From NCBI GenBank assembly GCA_964590135.1, contig CAZPVX010000025.1:1-64000 (forward strand): DNA of 64,000 bases. The letters are read 5' to 3'. Of the stretch, positions 14,434 to 23,639 are shown one piece after another (positions within the stretch are counted from its first letter, which is position 1; the number at the start of each line of letters is the position of its first letter). A model generated the notes under the pieces. It was given only the letters and a program-made list of their open reading frames with translations. It searched no databases and was not told the origin of the DNA. The translations under genes and the position numbers were made by a program. Origin of the DNA: JBDHWI01 sp964590135 (lineage in GTDB: Bacteria > Chloroflexota > Anaerolineae > J036 > Brachytrichaceae).

Positions 14434-17340
14434 TCACACCGCGCCCAGCTTGATGGCCTCAAAGGCCTTCAGCCGGCGCAACGACACCAGCATGATCGCC
14501 AGCGCAATCGCCAGCGCCACTGCCAATGACGCATAGATCAACAGCAGGTCGCGCCATGCGATGCGCACGACGAATGGCGGGATGGTGTTTGCCAGTGAAC
14601 CGCCAACCTGCATGAATGGGATGAACAACTGGCTGACCAGCACGCCCAACAGGCTGCCGGCCAGCGCGCCAAGGCCGATCAAGAGCGCCTGTTCCAGCGC
14701 GATGAAGAAGCCCATTTGCCAGGCTGAAAGGCCGACAGTGCGCAACATGCCAAGCTGGATGCGCCGGCTGCGAAAGGTGATGATTGCCGACAGCACGAAG
14801 CCGACCATCGTCAGGAGCGAAGCGGCGATGAAGCCGGCGGACAGCAGTCCAAACAGGCCGCGTCGCTCCGGTTGCACTTGCGCCTCGCGAATCGCAACGC
14901 GCGTATCCTCGCCATTGACGACGAGGAAGCCGAGCGAGCCGGCTTGATCGGCAATCTTGTTTAAATCAGCATCCGGCGTCACCGCCAGCAACACATCGTA
15001 TTGCACTGCCGTGCCAAGATTCTCGAAGATGTAGTCGAGGTTCGCCACGAAGATGTCGCGTTGCTCCTCGGGGTTGGCGTGCGGGAACATATCGAATGTG
15101 CCGGCGACAGTGAAGCTGATGGGCTGCGCCGGCAGGCCGGTCGCGCTCACGTTCAAGTTCAGCGGCTCGCCGATGCGCAAGTTGTTGCGCGTCAGAAAAT
15201 CGCGCTGCACCAACAGCGCGCTGGGGTTGACAGCCAACGTGTTCATCAACGCGCCCAGTGGCTGTGGCGAGAAGTCCTCGCGGAAGTAGGCTGTCTGCTG
15301 AAAGTCGACGCGATCCACGCCGATGAGCACACTCTTCTCGGCCACATCGCGCGCTTGCGGTTGCGCCATGTATTCGCCCACGCGCGCTGCGCTGCGCACT
15401 CCTGGAATGCGCAGATGTTCCTGCACCGGCACGAAGGTGTAATACAGCGGCTCTTCTTCGGCAACGTCGTCTGCCGGCGCCTGCACGTTTGAGTCCGGCG
15501 CGCCCTGCATGGAGAATGGCGTGCTGATCTTCGATGGGTCGCCCATCTCGACCAGCCGGATGTCTGCGCCGTTGCGGAAATATAACGAGTCGTTGAGGTG
15601 GCGGTCAAGCGTGAGCGCGATGGACGAACTGAACACGGCAAGCCCCATGGTGAAGATCAGCAGCAGCAGCGGGCCGAGGTAGACCGCCGGCGCACGCGCA
15701 AGGCTGCGCAGGGTGAGCAGCGTGGATGTGCCGAGCGGCAACCGGCCGGCCAGCGCCGCAAGCGCGCGCATGATCCACGGGAAGAAACGCACCAGCAACA
15801 GCGCCGTCGCCGCCAGCATGAACACCGGTGCAAGAAAGCGCACTGGATCGGAGAATGGATCCGCGACGCGGCGCGCGTCGGTTGCCAGCAAAATGCCGCC
15901 CGATTGCTTCAGTTGGAAATACACGTAGGCCGCTGCGATCAGCAGCAATACATCGAGGAAGGCGCGCTGCCACAGTGGCGCGCGTATGCTGCGCGCCTGC
16001 GATGAGCGATAGGAGACGATGTTGCGGCGGGCGGCGGCGATGGCCGGCAGCAGCGCAGCCAGCAGCGCGATGACTGATGCGGCGACGCCAAAGCGAATGG
16101 ACTGGTTGTTCACGCCAACCGTCAACGCCACGTTTGGCGCGAGGGTGAGGAATGAGGTCAGCCGCGTCATGAGCGAGGCCAGCCCATAGCCTGCCGCCAA
16201 CCCCAATCCAAGGCCCAACAATCCCACAAAGAGCATTTCGATGAAATACAGCACGGCAATGGCGAAGGTGGATGCGCCGCGGCTGCGCAGCACGGCGATC
16301 TCGCCGGACTGCTCGCGCACCACCATGCCGGACACCATCGCCACGAAATACAGCACCACTGCCAGCAATGGCACGCTGAAGACGGTGAGCAACAAGGTCA
16401 GCTCATTCGTCGCGGTGATGTAGCGACGCAGGGCGTTGTTGGGTGAGACGCGCAGGGCGAGGCCGGTGCGCGCGTTGGTCAACTCGGTGGAGAGCCGGCT
16501 TAGCCGGCCCAGCATCGGCAGCACGGCCTCGGTGTCGAGCCGGCTGCCATCCGCAAGGAAATACCACAGGCCGAGTTCAACATCCTGTTTGATCTTTGGC
16601 GCGACCTGATTGACATACGTTTCAGGCGTGACCAGCAGGTTGTCGCCCAGCGCATCGGGGCGGTAGAACCAGAAGCTGTCCTCAGAATCCTTTTCAGCCC
16701 AGATGCCGGTGATGCGCACCTTTTGCTGGATGGGTTCTTCGCCGCGCACAGATGGGCCGTAGAGGATGTAATCTTCGCCGGCCTGAACGCCGACGGTATT
16801 GGCCACCTCAACATAGGCGAGCGCCTCAATCACATCATCGTCGCGCTGTTTTGGCATCTCGCCGAATACCTGGATCTTGTCTTCGATGCCGGGCAGCGTG
16901 CCGATGCTCATCCAATCGAGCTGGGTATTGGCGTTGGCATATTGCGAGGCTTTGGCAGCGGGGAAGAGACGAAATTTGTTAGTGTGGATGTACTTGACCG
17001 TCTGCGTGATGGGCAGGCCGATGGCGGCCGGCACACGTTGTGAGACAAATGCGTCGTCCTTGAGATAGTCCTCATAATCGATTTGCCCGCTGATGGAGCC
17101 GTAGTACGCGACAACGAAGGCGAACGGCGGCAGGCGCTGGTTTTGCTCGGTATTCTCAATCCGTTGCTGCAACACGCGCAGTTGCACAGCATTGCTGAAC
17201 ATGGGGATGGCTGACGCCAGCATGACTGCAACTGCGACGCCCAGCGTGAGCGCAGCAGCCAGTCCCAACTGGCTGAACAACCGTTTGAAGGAGAGGCGAA
17301 TCAGGCCGGCGAAGCGCGCAACCGCGGAGAGTACGTCCAT
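14434..17340 (-). CDS. large MacB/FtsX-type ABC transporter permease
   Basis: The product has 968 residues starting MDVLSAVARFAG (17340). One N-terminal membrane segment is followed by a large extracytoplasmic domain, three segments around residues 330-450, a further segment pair near residues 480-530, a second large outside domain, and three C-terminal segments. This is a duplicated FtsX layout, as in bacterial lipoprotein or peptide exporters of about 900-1000 residues. The final cytoplasmic tail reads SLRRLKAFEAIKLGAV, where the EAI(K/R) motif before the C-terminus is typical of the family and contacts the ATPase. It is transcribed ahead of the adaptor gene. The cognate ATPase must be encoded elsewhere. 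Upstream is the divergent groESL promoter region. Confidence 0.88.
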   Translation of the reverse strand: MDVLSAVARFAGLIRLSFKRLFSQLGLAAALTLGVAVAVMLASAIPMFSNAVQLRVLQQRIENTEQNQRLPPFAFVVAYYGSISGQIDYEDYLKDDAFVSQRVPAAIGLPITQTVKYIHTNKFRLFPAAKASQYANANTQLDWMSIGTLPGIEDKIQVFGEMPKQRDDDVIEALAYVEVANTVGVQAGEDYILYGPSVRGEEPIQQKVRITGIWAEKDSEDSFWFYRPDALGDNLLVTPETYVNQVAPKIKQDVELGLWYFLADGSRLDTEAVLPMLGRLSRLSTELTNARTGLALRVSPNNALRRYITATNELTLLLTVFSVPLLAVVLYFVAMVSGMVVREQSGEIAVLRSRGASTFAIAVLYFIEMLFVGLLGLGLGLAAGYGLASLMTRLTSFLTLAPNVALTVGVNNQSIRFGVAASVIALLAALLPAIAAARRNIVSYRSSQARSIRAPLWQRAFLDVLLLIAAAYVYFQLKQSGGILLATDARRVADPFSDPVRFLAPVFMLAATALLLVRFFPWIMRALAALAGRLPLGTSTLLTLRSLARAPAVYLGPLLLLIFTMGLAVFSSSIALTLDRHLNDSLYFRNGADIRLVEMGDPSKISTPFSMQGAPDSNVQAPADDVAEEEPLYYTFVPVQEHLRIPGVRSAARVGEYMAQPQARDVAEKSVLIGVDRVDFQQTAYFREDFSPQPLGALMNTLAVNPSALLVQRDFLTRNNLRIGEPLNLNVSATGLPAQPISFTVAGTFDMFPHANPEEQRDIFVANLDYIFENLGTAVQYDVLLAVTPDADLNKIADQAGSLGFLVVNGEDTRVAIREAQVQPERRGLFGLLSAGFIAASLLTMVGFVLSAIITFRSRRIQLGMLRTVGLSAWQMGFFIALEQALLIGLGALAGSLLGVLVSQLFIPFMQVGGSLANTIPPFVVRIAWRDLLLIYASLAVALAIALAIMLVSLRRLKAFEAIKLGAV

Positions 17341-17554
17341 CGAACGAGTGTCATTGTAGCCAAATCGCCTGAAAGTCAAAAGCGCAGAGTGCAGGGTGAT
17401 CGGGTGTGGCGAGTGGTTGTAACCCGCGCTCGTGTGACAACCCAACTGTTTGCAATTTTCACCTGCGATTGCCCCGGTCGCGGAATGTTTTGATCATGGT
17501 TTTGCACTCTGCGCGCCAACGTTCTGCGTTCCAGCGTCTCGCTCCGCCGCCCTC

Positions 17555-17584
17555 TTGACACTCTCGAGTCGAGTGTGCTAACAT
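17555..17584 (+). promoter_or_regulatory. sigma-70 promoter of groESL
   Basis: TTGACA at 17555-17560 is a perfect -35. TAACAT at 17579-17584 is the -10, with an 18-nt spacer and a TGC extended -10 just before it (17576-17578). Transcription would begin near 17591, about 110 nt before groES. The spacer holds ACACTC...GAGTGT, a small inverted repeat. The remainder of 17341-17554 shows no gene or clear element. Confidence 0.8.
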
Positions 17585-17596
17585 CGCGCGCGAGCG

Positions 17597-17623
17597 TTAG
17601 CACTGTCGATGTTCAAGTGCCAG
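17597..17623 (+). promoter_or_regulatory. degenerate CIRCE operator (HrcA site)
   Basis: TTAGCACTG, nine bases, then AAGTGCCAG match the CIRCE layout TTAGCACTC-N9-GAGTGCTAA: 8/9 in the left half, 6/9 in the right half, with exact spacing. It lies just downstream of the predicted transcription start. A further GTGCTAAC (17576-17583 area) overlaps the -10 and forms an inverted pair with GTTAGCAC. HrcA control of groESL is therefore likely. The hrcA gene is not in the window. Confidence 0.65.
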
Positions 17624-17700
17624 CGCTTCATTCGTGTCTCGTGCCGGTGGTGCGGGCGCGCAAAACAAAATCAAACAAACGTTGAGTCTGGAGGAACAAC

Positions 17701-18027
17701 ATGGCGAAGAAAGTGGATGCAGTCGCAACCAAGCTGAACATTCGTCCGCTGGCCGACCGCGTGGTCATCGAAGCGGTGGAAGAGGAAGAAGTGACGTTCG
17801 CCGGCGGCAAGCTGGTGCTGCCCGAGACGGCCAAGGAAAAGCCGCAGAAGGGCGTGATCCTCGCTGTCGGCCCTGGCCGCAAGGATGAGGATGGCGAACT
17901 GATCGCGATGGAAGTGAAGGAAGGGGATCACGTGCTGTATGCGAAGTACGCCGGCACTGAGATCAAGATCGAAGGCCGCAAATTGCTCATCCTGAAGGAG
18001 AGCGACATTCTGGCGGTGGTTGAGTAA
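17701..18027 (+). CDS. groES: co-chaperonin GroES
   Basis: The 108-residue product reads NIRPLADRVVIEAVEEEEVT early, the Cpn10 core with the mobile loop FAGGKLVLPETAKEKPQKG, and VLYAKYAGTEIKIEGRKLL at the end. It forms the heptameric lid of the GroEL folding chamber. The N-terminus carries about ten more residues (MAKKVDAVATKL) than most homologues. GGAGG stands before ATG 17701. It is the first gene of the groESL operon under the sigma-70 promoter and CIRCE-like operator, and is followed by a hairpin and groEL. Confidence 0.97.
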   Translation: MAKKVDAVATKLNIRPLADRVVIEAVEEEEVTFAGGKLVLPETAKEKPQKGVILAVGPGRKDEDGELIAMEVKEGDHVLYAKYAGTEIKIEGRKLLILKESDILAVVE

Positions 18028-18031
18028 GAAC

Positions 18032-18088
18032 CAAGAACCAAGGTTCAAGAACCAGGATTGTGTCTTGGCTCTTGGCTCTTGATTCTTG
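18032..18088 (+). repeat. simple-word hairpin between groES and groEL
   Basis: An imperfect inverted repeat of CAAGAACC-type words: arm 18032-18057 pairs with 18063-18088, 20 of 26 positions matching, with a 5-nt loop. It starts 4 bp after the groES stop and ends 16 bp before groEL, leaving the groEL ribosome site (TGGAGAA) free. There is no T-run. Plausible roles are mRNA stabilisation or processing between the two cistrons. Confidence 0.7.
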
Positions 18089-18104
18089 CATCTGGAGAAT
18101 CAAA

Positions 18105-19747
18105 ATGGCAAAGCAACTGGTTTTCAATGAAGAAGCGCGCCGTGGCCTGAAGCGCGGCGTGGACATCCTCGCCAGCGCAGTGGCGACTACCCTTGGCCCG
18201 AAGGGCCGCAACGTCGCCCTCGACAAGAAGTACGGCGCTCCGACTGTCACCCACGACGGCGTGACTGTGGCCAAGGAAATTGAACTGGCCGACCCGTATG
18301 AGAACATGGGCGCGCAACTGCTGAAGGAAGCGGCGACCAAGACCAATGACATCGCTGGCGACGGCACGACCACCGCCACTGTGCTGGCCCAGATCATCGT
18401 GCATGAGGGTCTGAAGAACGTGGCCGCTGGCGCCAACCCGATGCTCATTAAGCATGGCATCGAGGCCGGCGTGGATGCGATCGTCAACCAACTCAAGGGC
18501 ATGGCCGTCGAGGTCAACAAGAAGGACCAAATCGCCTCGGTCGCCACGATCTCCGCGCAAGATAGCGAGATCGGCGGCTTGATTGCCGAAGTGATGGACA
18601 AGGTCGGCAAGGATGGCGTGATCACGGTGGAAGAGAGCAAGTCGCTCAACTTCGAGACTGAGTACGTCGAGGGCATGGAGTTCGATCGCGGCTACATTTC
18701 GCCATATTTCGTCACTGCCCCCGAGACCATGACCTCTGAGATCAAGGACCCCTACATCCTGATCTATGACAAGAAAATCAGCGCGGCGCAGGACTTGATC
18801 CCACTGCTCGAGAAGCTGATTCAGCGCGGCAAGCGCGATCTAGTGATCATCGCTGAGGATGTGGACGGCGAGGCGCTTGCGACGCTCGTGCTGAACAAAC
18901 TGCGCGGCATGTTGAACGTGCTGGCCGTGAAGGCGCCCGGCTTCGGTGATCGCCGCAAGGCCATGCTGCAGGACATCGCCATCCTGACCGGTGGTCAGGT
19001 TATCACTGAGGAGATGGGTCGCAAGCTGGAAGGCGCGACGATCGATGACCTGGGCCGCGCCGGCCGCATCGTCAGCACGAAGGACGACACCACCATCATC
19101 GAAGGTCTTGGCAATGACAAGGCGATTCAGGCGCGCGTCGAGGAGATTCGCGTCGAGATCGACAACAGCACCAGCGACTACGACAAGGAAAAGCTCAACG
19201 AGCGCCTGGCCAAGCTGGCCGGCGGCGTCGCGGTCATCCGCGTTGGCGCTGCCACCGAGACCGAGCTGAAGGAAAAGAAGCACCGCGTGGAAGATGCGCT
19301 TTCGGCTACCCGCGCGGCGGTGGAAGAGGGCATCGTCCCCGGCGGCGGCGTGNNNNNNNNNNGTTGCGCGCAGTGAGCGCGCTGGATGGCGTGAAGATGG
19401 CGAACGACGATCAGCAGGTCGGCGTGAACATCCTGCGTCGCGCGCTTGAAGAGCCGATCCGCCGCATCGTCGGCAACGCTGGCCAGGACGGCAGCGTGGT
19501 GGTGCAGCAGGTCCGCAGCATGGGCAAGGACAAGAAGTATTTCGGCTACGATGTGATCAGCGGCGAGTACGTCGATATGATCAAGGCCGGCATCATTGAC
19601 CCGGTCAAGGTGACGCGCGGCGCGTTGCAGAACGCAGCCTCCATCGCCAGCATGATCCTGACGACTGAGGCGCTCATCACCGACATCCCTGAGAAGGAAA
19701 AGCCGGCCCCGATGCCCCCCGGTGGCGGCATGGGCGGCGACTTCTAA
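18105..19747 (+). CDS. groEL: chaperonin GroEL (interrupted by a 10-N assembly gap)
   Basis: ATG 18105 follows TGGAGAA. The sequence reads MAKQLVFNEEARRGLKRGVD, then GPKGRNV, DGVTVAKEI, DGTTTATVLAQ (ATP site) and EEGIVPGGGV, all GroEL landmarks, and ends with GGGMGGDF, the Gly-rich tail. Ten Ns at 19353-19362 fall right after PGGGV. The downstream part resumes with LRAVSALDGVK. By homology only ALLRA is expected across the gap, so about five unknown bases would restore the frame, whereas ten literal bases break it. The gene is almost certainly intact in the genome, with about 540-545 residues. It encodes the double-ring ATP-dependent folding machine, co-transcribed with groES. Confidence 0.96.
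19353..19362. other. assembly gap (10 Ns) inside groEL
   Basis: Ten undetermined bases lie between the codons for GGGV and LRAV. The number is a placeholder, because the flanking frames are not compatible with exactly ten bases. Confidence 0.99.
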
Positions 19748-19830
19748 ATTGCACTGTCTGCAGAGGCGTACGATCTTGCATCTGCGCCTCTGCCACACAG
19801 CTCTTCGCCTTGGCGAGGATGTCCCACTTG

Positions 19831-19861
19831 GGCCGGCGTTGCAGCCGGCCTTTGTTGTTTT
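19831..19861 (+). terminator. rho-independent terminator of groESL
   Basis: GGCCGGC (19831-19837) pairs with GCCGGCC (19844-19850) around a 6-nt loop, followed by TTTGTTGTTTT. It lies about 85 bp after the groEL stop. Confidence 0.85.
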
Positions 19862-19882
19862 CACAAATAGAGTCGGAGAGCT

Positions 19883-21823
19883 TTGTACTGCACTTCGACC
19901 CCCGTGATTGCCTTCATCGTTTGCGCCGGCGAGGCTTGCAGCGCACAATCCTCTTCCGTGCAGGCTTTGCCCATCCCCGCCAATTCCACCCACCCGACGC
20001 GTTCTAGCTGGGCTGGCGTGGCGCTGATTTCGCTTACATTGCTGTGCAGTATCGCCTCCATCGTCGGCGCATGGTGGCTTGGTGCGCGAAGTCCAAACCA
20101 GCCCATTGCGCGTTATTTGCCAACCGACAGCAGTGCGATGTTTCGTGTTGTGCAGGCGGATGCTGGCCGGCATGCCGGCAGCGTTAGCCTGAACACCACG
20201 CAACGCAATGCCGCATGGATGCTCAGGCAATCCGACGCAGTGGTCTATACGGCGCTGGCGAGTGCGATGGGGCTTGGGTCAGACGCAAGAGACAACTTGT
20301 TGGTGTTGGCGCGCGCCGGCGCAATCTTTTCGCGCAGTGTTGAGCAGGCAGAAATCAATGGCACGCGCGCCACGACGATCACGGAAGACAGCTATCTCCT
20401 GCAATCCGATGCATTGCTGTTGGTGATGGAGCGCGCGTCTGGTGGATCGTTCGTGTTTGTGCCGCCGTTGCCTGTGCTGCGAACCGATGTTGCCATCGAT
20501 CACACGCAGGTCACCACCGGCGTAATTGCATCGCCGGACGCATCGATAGAGTTGAACTACATTGGCACGCTCACGCTTGAGGCGCGTGAGCCGGCGCAGT
20601 TTGGCAGCCGTAGATATGACGACTGTCTGCGCATGCGCAATAGCCTGAACATCGGCGCGCGCGACACCGGCTTCACGCGCACCTGGTATTGCGCCGGCGC
20701 AGGTATGGTGCGCTCGGAATTATTTTCGCCAGACGGCACGCGCGTGCGAACCTGGCAGCTTGCCGAGGCAGAGGCAATTCCACCTGCGAGCATGCCGCGC
20801 ATACCGGTGATCGGCGCGCCCTTGACCAGCAGGGCGGACTGGCGCAAGCCGCTCACGGTGACATGGCAATTCGACAACACCGATGGCCTCTCGACTGTCA
20901 CCACCGAGCCCGTCGTCGCCGGCGATGCGGTGATCGTCGGCACGATCGCCGGCGATGTGATCGCGCTGGATCGCAACAACGGCAGGGAGCGCTGGCGCTA
21001 TTTCACCGGTGGCCCCATTTTCGCGCCGCCGGCGGTCGCAGATGGAATGATCTATGTCGGATCAGGTGATCGCCAGGTGCATGCGATTGACATGCAGACC
21101 GGCGCGTTCCGATGGCGTTTTGCCACCCGCGATGCTGTGATCGCGACGCCGGCGGTATCGGGTGATGTGGTCTACGCCGGCTCCGAGGATCGCACGCTAT
21201 ATGCGCTGGATGCGCGAACAGGTGCATTGTTGAATGCATTCACCACTGGCGGACCGATTGCTGTTGCGCCGGCGGTCAACGGTAACACGGTCTACGCCGG
21301 CTCTGACGATGGCGCGCTGTATGCGCTGGATACAGCCGATCTCTCACTGCGCTGGGCCTTTGCCGCCGGCAGCGCCATTGCTAGCGCGCCGCTGGTGATG
21401 AGCGACACGGTCTATTTCGGCGCGCGCGATGGCATGTTGTATGCATTGAAGGCGGATTCGGCCAGCCAGGATGGCGAAGTGGTCTGGCAGTTGCAAGCGC
21501 TTGAGCCAGTCACTGGCCGTATTCAATGGAAGGATGGCGTGCTCTTCGCCGCTGCCGAATATGACTTGATCTCGGTGGATGCTGCCACGGGGCAGTTGCG
21601 TTGGCGGCGATCGAGTGACGGCAACTATGGCTCGCCGCTGGTGCTGGACAATTCCATTTTCATCATGACGGAAGATGAGATTGCGCAGTTTGACGCCGCC
21701 AGCGGGCGCAGCGTTGCCCTGTTTGCGCCGGCGACACAAAGAAAATTTGCCGGCCTCGGCGCTGACAGCACAGCCATTTATGCGAGCTATGCCAATAGCG
21801 ATGTGTTTGCGCTCGCGCCGTAA
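19883..21823 (+). CDS. membrane-anchored PQQ-like beta-propeller protein
   Basis: Up to 646 residues; the true start is unclear. The first candidate codon (19883) is TTG, and GTG 20018, just before the membrane segment (ALISLTLLCSIASIVGAWWL), is a good alternative. A mixed domain of about 200 residues follows. Then PQQ-type repeats of roughly 38-40 residues appear: VIVGTIAGDVIALDRNNGRE, MIYVGSGDRQVHAIDMQTGA, VVYAGSEDRTLYALDARTGA and VYAGSDDGALYALDTADLSL. The layout resembles BamB-like or PQQ-domain scaffold proteins facing outward. Catalysis is not implied, since no dehydrogenase motifs are seen. It starts after the groEL terminator and is followed 12 bp later by a polytopic membrane protein, so the two are likely co-transcribed. 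Confidence 0.75.
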   Translation: MYCTSTPVIAFIVCAGEACSAQSSSVQALPIPANSTHPTRSSWAGVALISLTLLCSIASIVGAWWLGARSPNQPIARYLPTDSSAMFRVVQADAGRHAGSVSLNTTQRNAAWMLRQSDAVVYTALASAMGLGSDARDNLLVLARAGAIFSRSVEQAEINGTRATTITEDSYLLQSDALLLVMERASGGSFVFVPPLPVLRTDVAIDHTQVTTGVIASPDASIELNYIGTLTLEAREPAQFGSRRYDDCLRMRNSLNIGARDTGFTRTWYCAGAGMVRSELFSPDGTRVRTWQLAEAEAIPPASMPRIPVIGAPLTSRADWRKPLTVTWQFDNTDGLSTVTTEPVVAGDAVIVGTIAGDVIALDRNNGRERWRYFTGGPIFAPPAVADGMIYVGSGDRQVHAIDMQTGAFRWRFATRDAVIATPAVSGDVVYAGSEDRTLYALDARTGALLNAFTTGGPIAVAPAVNGNTVYAGSDDGALYALDTADLSLRWAFAAGSAIASAPLVMSDTVYFGARDGMLYALKADSASQDGEVVWQLQALEPVTGRIQWKDGVLFAAAEYDLISVDAATGQLRWRRSSDGNYGSPLVLDNSIFIMTEDEIAQFDAASGRSVALFAPATQRKFAGLGADSTAIYASYANSDVFALAP

Positions 21824-21835
21824 TTACCTCGCGCC

Positions 21836-23635
21836 ATGAAGACCATCCTGCACGCGCTCTACACCATCGTCAGCATAATCCTTCAGATTGTGGTCGATGG
21901 CGTGCGCGTGTTTGCTGTGGATGCGCTGCGAGATGGCTTCATCGACTTTCGCCCGCTTGAAAGGGCGGGTCGCGCACTGGTCGTCGTGGCATTCGTGGTT
22001 GTGGGCGCATTCATCCTCAGCCTGGTGTTCTCAGAAGCGTTGCGGGTGAGCGGGCCATTGCAGCCATTGCGCGCAAGCTCGTCTGCCGCGCGCGGGTTCA
22101 TGGCGCCTGTGTCGGCTGTGCCGATCACCTATGTGGCGCTGGCGCTGGCATGGAGTTATTTCCTCACTGGCGCAGTGCAAACGCGCCGGCTTTCGCGCTG
22201 GCTGGCCTTTGCTGTATTCACCTTGTTCGGCATGGCTGCATTGGGCAATGGCATGTCCAACGCTCTTTTCAACAGCATTACACAGCCGGTTGCGGTTGCA
22301 GCCATGGTGTCGTTGATCGCCGGTGCGTTTGTGCTGCTGCTGATCATCTATGCTGTCCTGCCACGCATGCGCTGGCCGCTCGCAGTGCGCTTCAGCCTCA
22401 TCGCCACGCTGGTCACGCTGATCCTTCTGCCCGCCGTGTTGCAAACTGCCATGGTTGGCAACCGGCTGGAGAATCAAGGCCTCAACGATGCAGACAATCT
22501 GAATGTTGCGCTAGTGCTGACGCGCGCCTTGCTTGTCCCATTCCTGTTGATCGCCGGCGTGGAGATGTACAACTTTGCCCAGGCGGTCAGTGGCTGGCTG
22601 GCACAATCCACCAAACGTCACGCGCCGGCGCGAATCTCCCTTGTCCTCTTATTGATTGCGCTGTTGTTGCGCGTAGCCGGGTTGGCACAATCTCTGCTCA
22701 ACGTGCCTTTGTCGGCGTGGCCCTGGCAGGGGTGGTTCGGCGCAGGGCTATTGCTGGCTGGCACAGCCATCGTGTGGGCGCACCTGCGACACAAGCCGGC
22801 AGTCGGTGCTGTGCCGTTTGGCTTGGTTGCAGGGCTGATTGTGATTCAGAGCGCGATGTTTCTGACTGTGATCCCGCTAGAGTGGCTGGGTTCGTTTGTG
22901 CTGATGGCCTACGCCGGCGCCACGCTGAATCTGGAGGTTTACCAAAGCAGCGCGGCAACGCTGCACCAGGCTGTGATCTCACTCTCTGATTTTTATAACA
23001 CCTATGCGCTGTTGGTGATCGCATTGGTGTGCGTGGGGATTGCCAGCGCCGCAAGGCGGCGTGGGTGGCCGCTGGCAGTGAAGTTGTTCTGCGCGCTTCT
23101 GGCATGGAGCATGGTGATGCGCTGGCTTACGCGCGCCGGCGGCCCGCTGGCGGCTTTGCACTTTAGCTATGCCCATTTGGACACGTTGCTGATCGTGGTG
23201 CTGGTTGCAGCGACTGCCTGGCTGCTGGTGCGAGGTGAAATGACGCAGGATCGCGCGGTGCGATTGCTCGGCATCACGATTTTGACAGCACTGTTGCACC
23301 AGACGGGTTTTCTGGACAACCCGTTTTTGCCGCTGTTCAGTGCCGGCGGCGTGCTGCTGCTGGTGATCGGCATCGTCTGGAGCGTGCTCACCGCCGGCGG
23401 CCGCTTTCTGAACGCCGACAGCGCCGGCTTTCCGCGCATGAGTCGCGCCCTGATGTACTTTGGCTATGTCATGCTGTCGCTGTCAGTGGCGCATTGGTTC
23501 GTCGTCAGCCATGCGGTGCAACAGCAAGCCGCGCAGGGCGATTACACGATGCTCGGCTTCCTGTTGTATGGGCTGACGCTGGCGATGTGGCTGCTGGCGC
23601 AACGAGGGATGCCGCTGCTGGAGGAGCAAAGCTGA
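21836..23635 (+). CDS. polytopic membrane protein of unknown function
   Basis: The product has 599 residues with about 15 hydrophobic segments separated by short loops and almost no soluble domain. I recognise no family. The N-terminus has an amphipathic helix (DALRDGFIDFRPLERAG) after the first segment, and a cytoplasmic-type loop QSTKRHAPARISL lies mid-protein. The length and even spacing of segments resemble transporters or polymer-handling membrane proteins, but no signature residues are seen. It follows the propeller gene by 12 bp and ends 4 bp from the convergent GH43-like gene. Function unknown; coding status is certain from the long open frame and its composition. Confidence 0.75.
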   Translation: MKTILHALYTIVSIILQIVVDGVRVFAVDALRDGFIDFRPLERAGRALVVVAFVVVGAFILSLVFSEALRVSGPLQPLRASSSAARGFMAPVSAVPITYVALALAWSYFLTGAVQTRRLSRWLAFAVFTLFGMAALGNGMSNALFNSITQPVAVAAMVSLIAGAFVLLLIIYAVLPRMRWPLAVRFSLIATLVTLILLPAVLQTAMVGNRLENQGLNDADNLNVALVLTRALLVPFLLIAGVEMYNFAQAVSGWLAQSTKRHAPARISLVLLLIALLLRVAGLAQSLLNVPLSAWPWQGWFGAGLLLAGTAIVWAHLRHKPAVGAVPFGLVAGLIVIQSAMFLTVIPLEWLGSFVLMAYAGATLNLEVYQSSAATLHQAVISLSDFYNTYALLVIALVCVGIASAARRRGWPLAVKLFCALLAWSMVMRWLTRAGGPLAALHFSYAHLDTLLIVVLVAATAWLLVRGEMTQDRAVRLLGITILTALLHQTGFLDNPFLPLFSAGGVLLLVIGIVWSVLTAGGRFLNADSAGFPRMSRALMYFGYVMLSLSVAHWFVVSHAVQQQAAQGDYTMLGFLLYGLTLAMWLLAQRGMPLLEEQS

Positions 23636-23639
23636 AAGA

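Noticed and set aside
19353..19362. groEL as a pseudogene
   Set aside because: The break coincides with placeholder Ns and both sides match GroEL closely.
19861..20106. 81-codon minus-strand frame over the start of the propeller gene
   Set aside because: It ends in a plausible-looking stretch, but it has no ribosome site and overlaps the membrane anchor of the propeller protein. Kept only as a reason to doubt the 19883 start.
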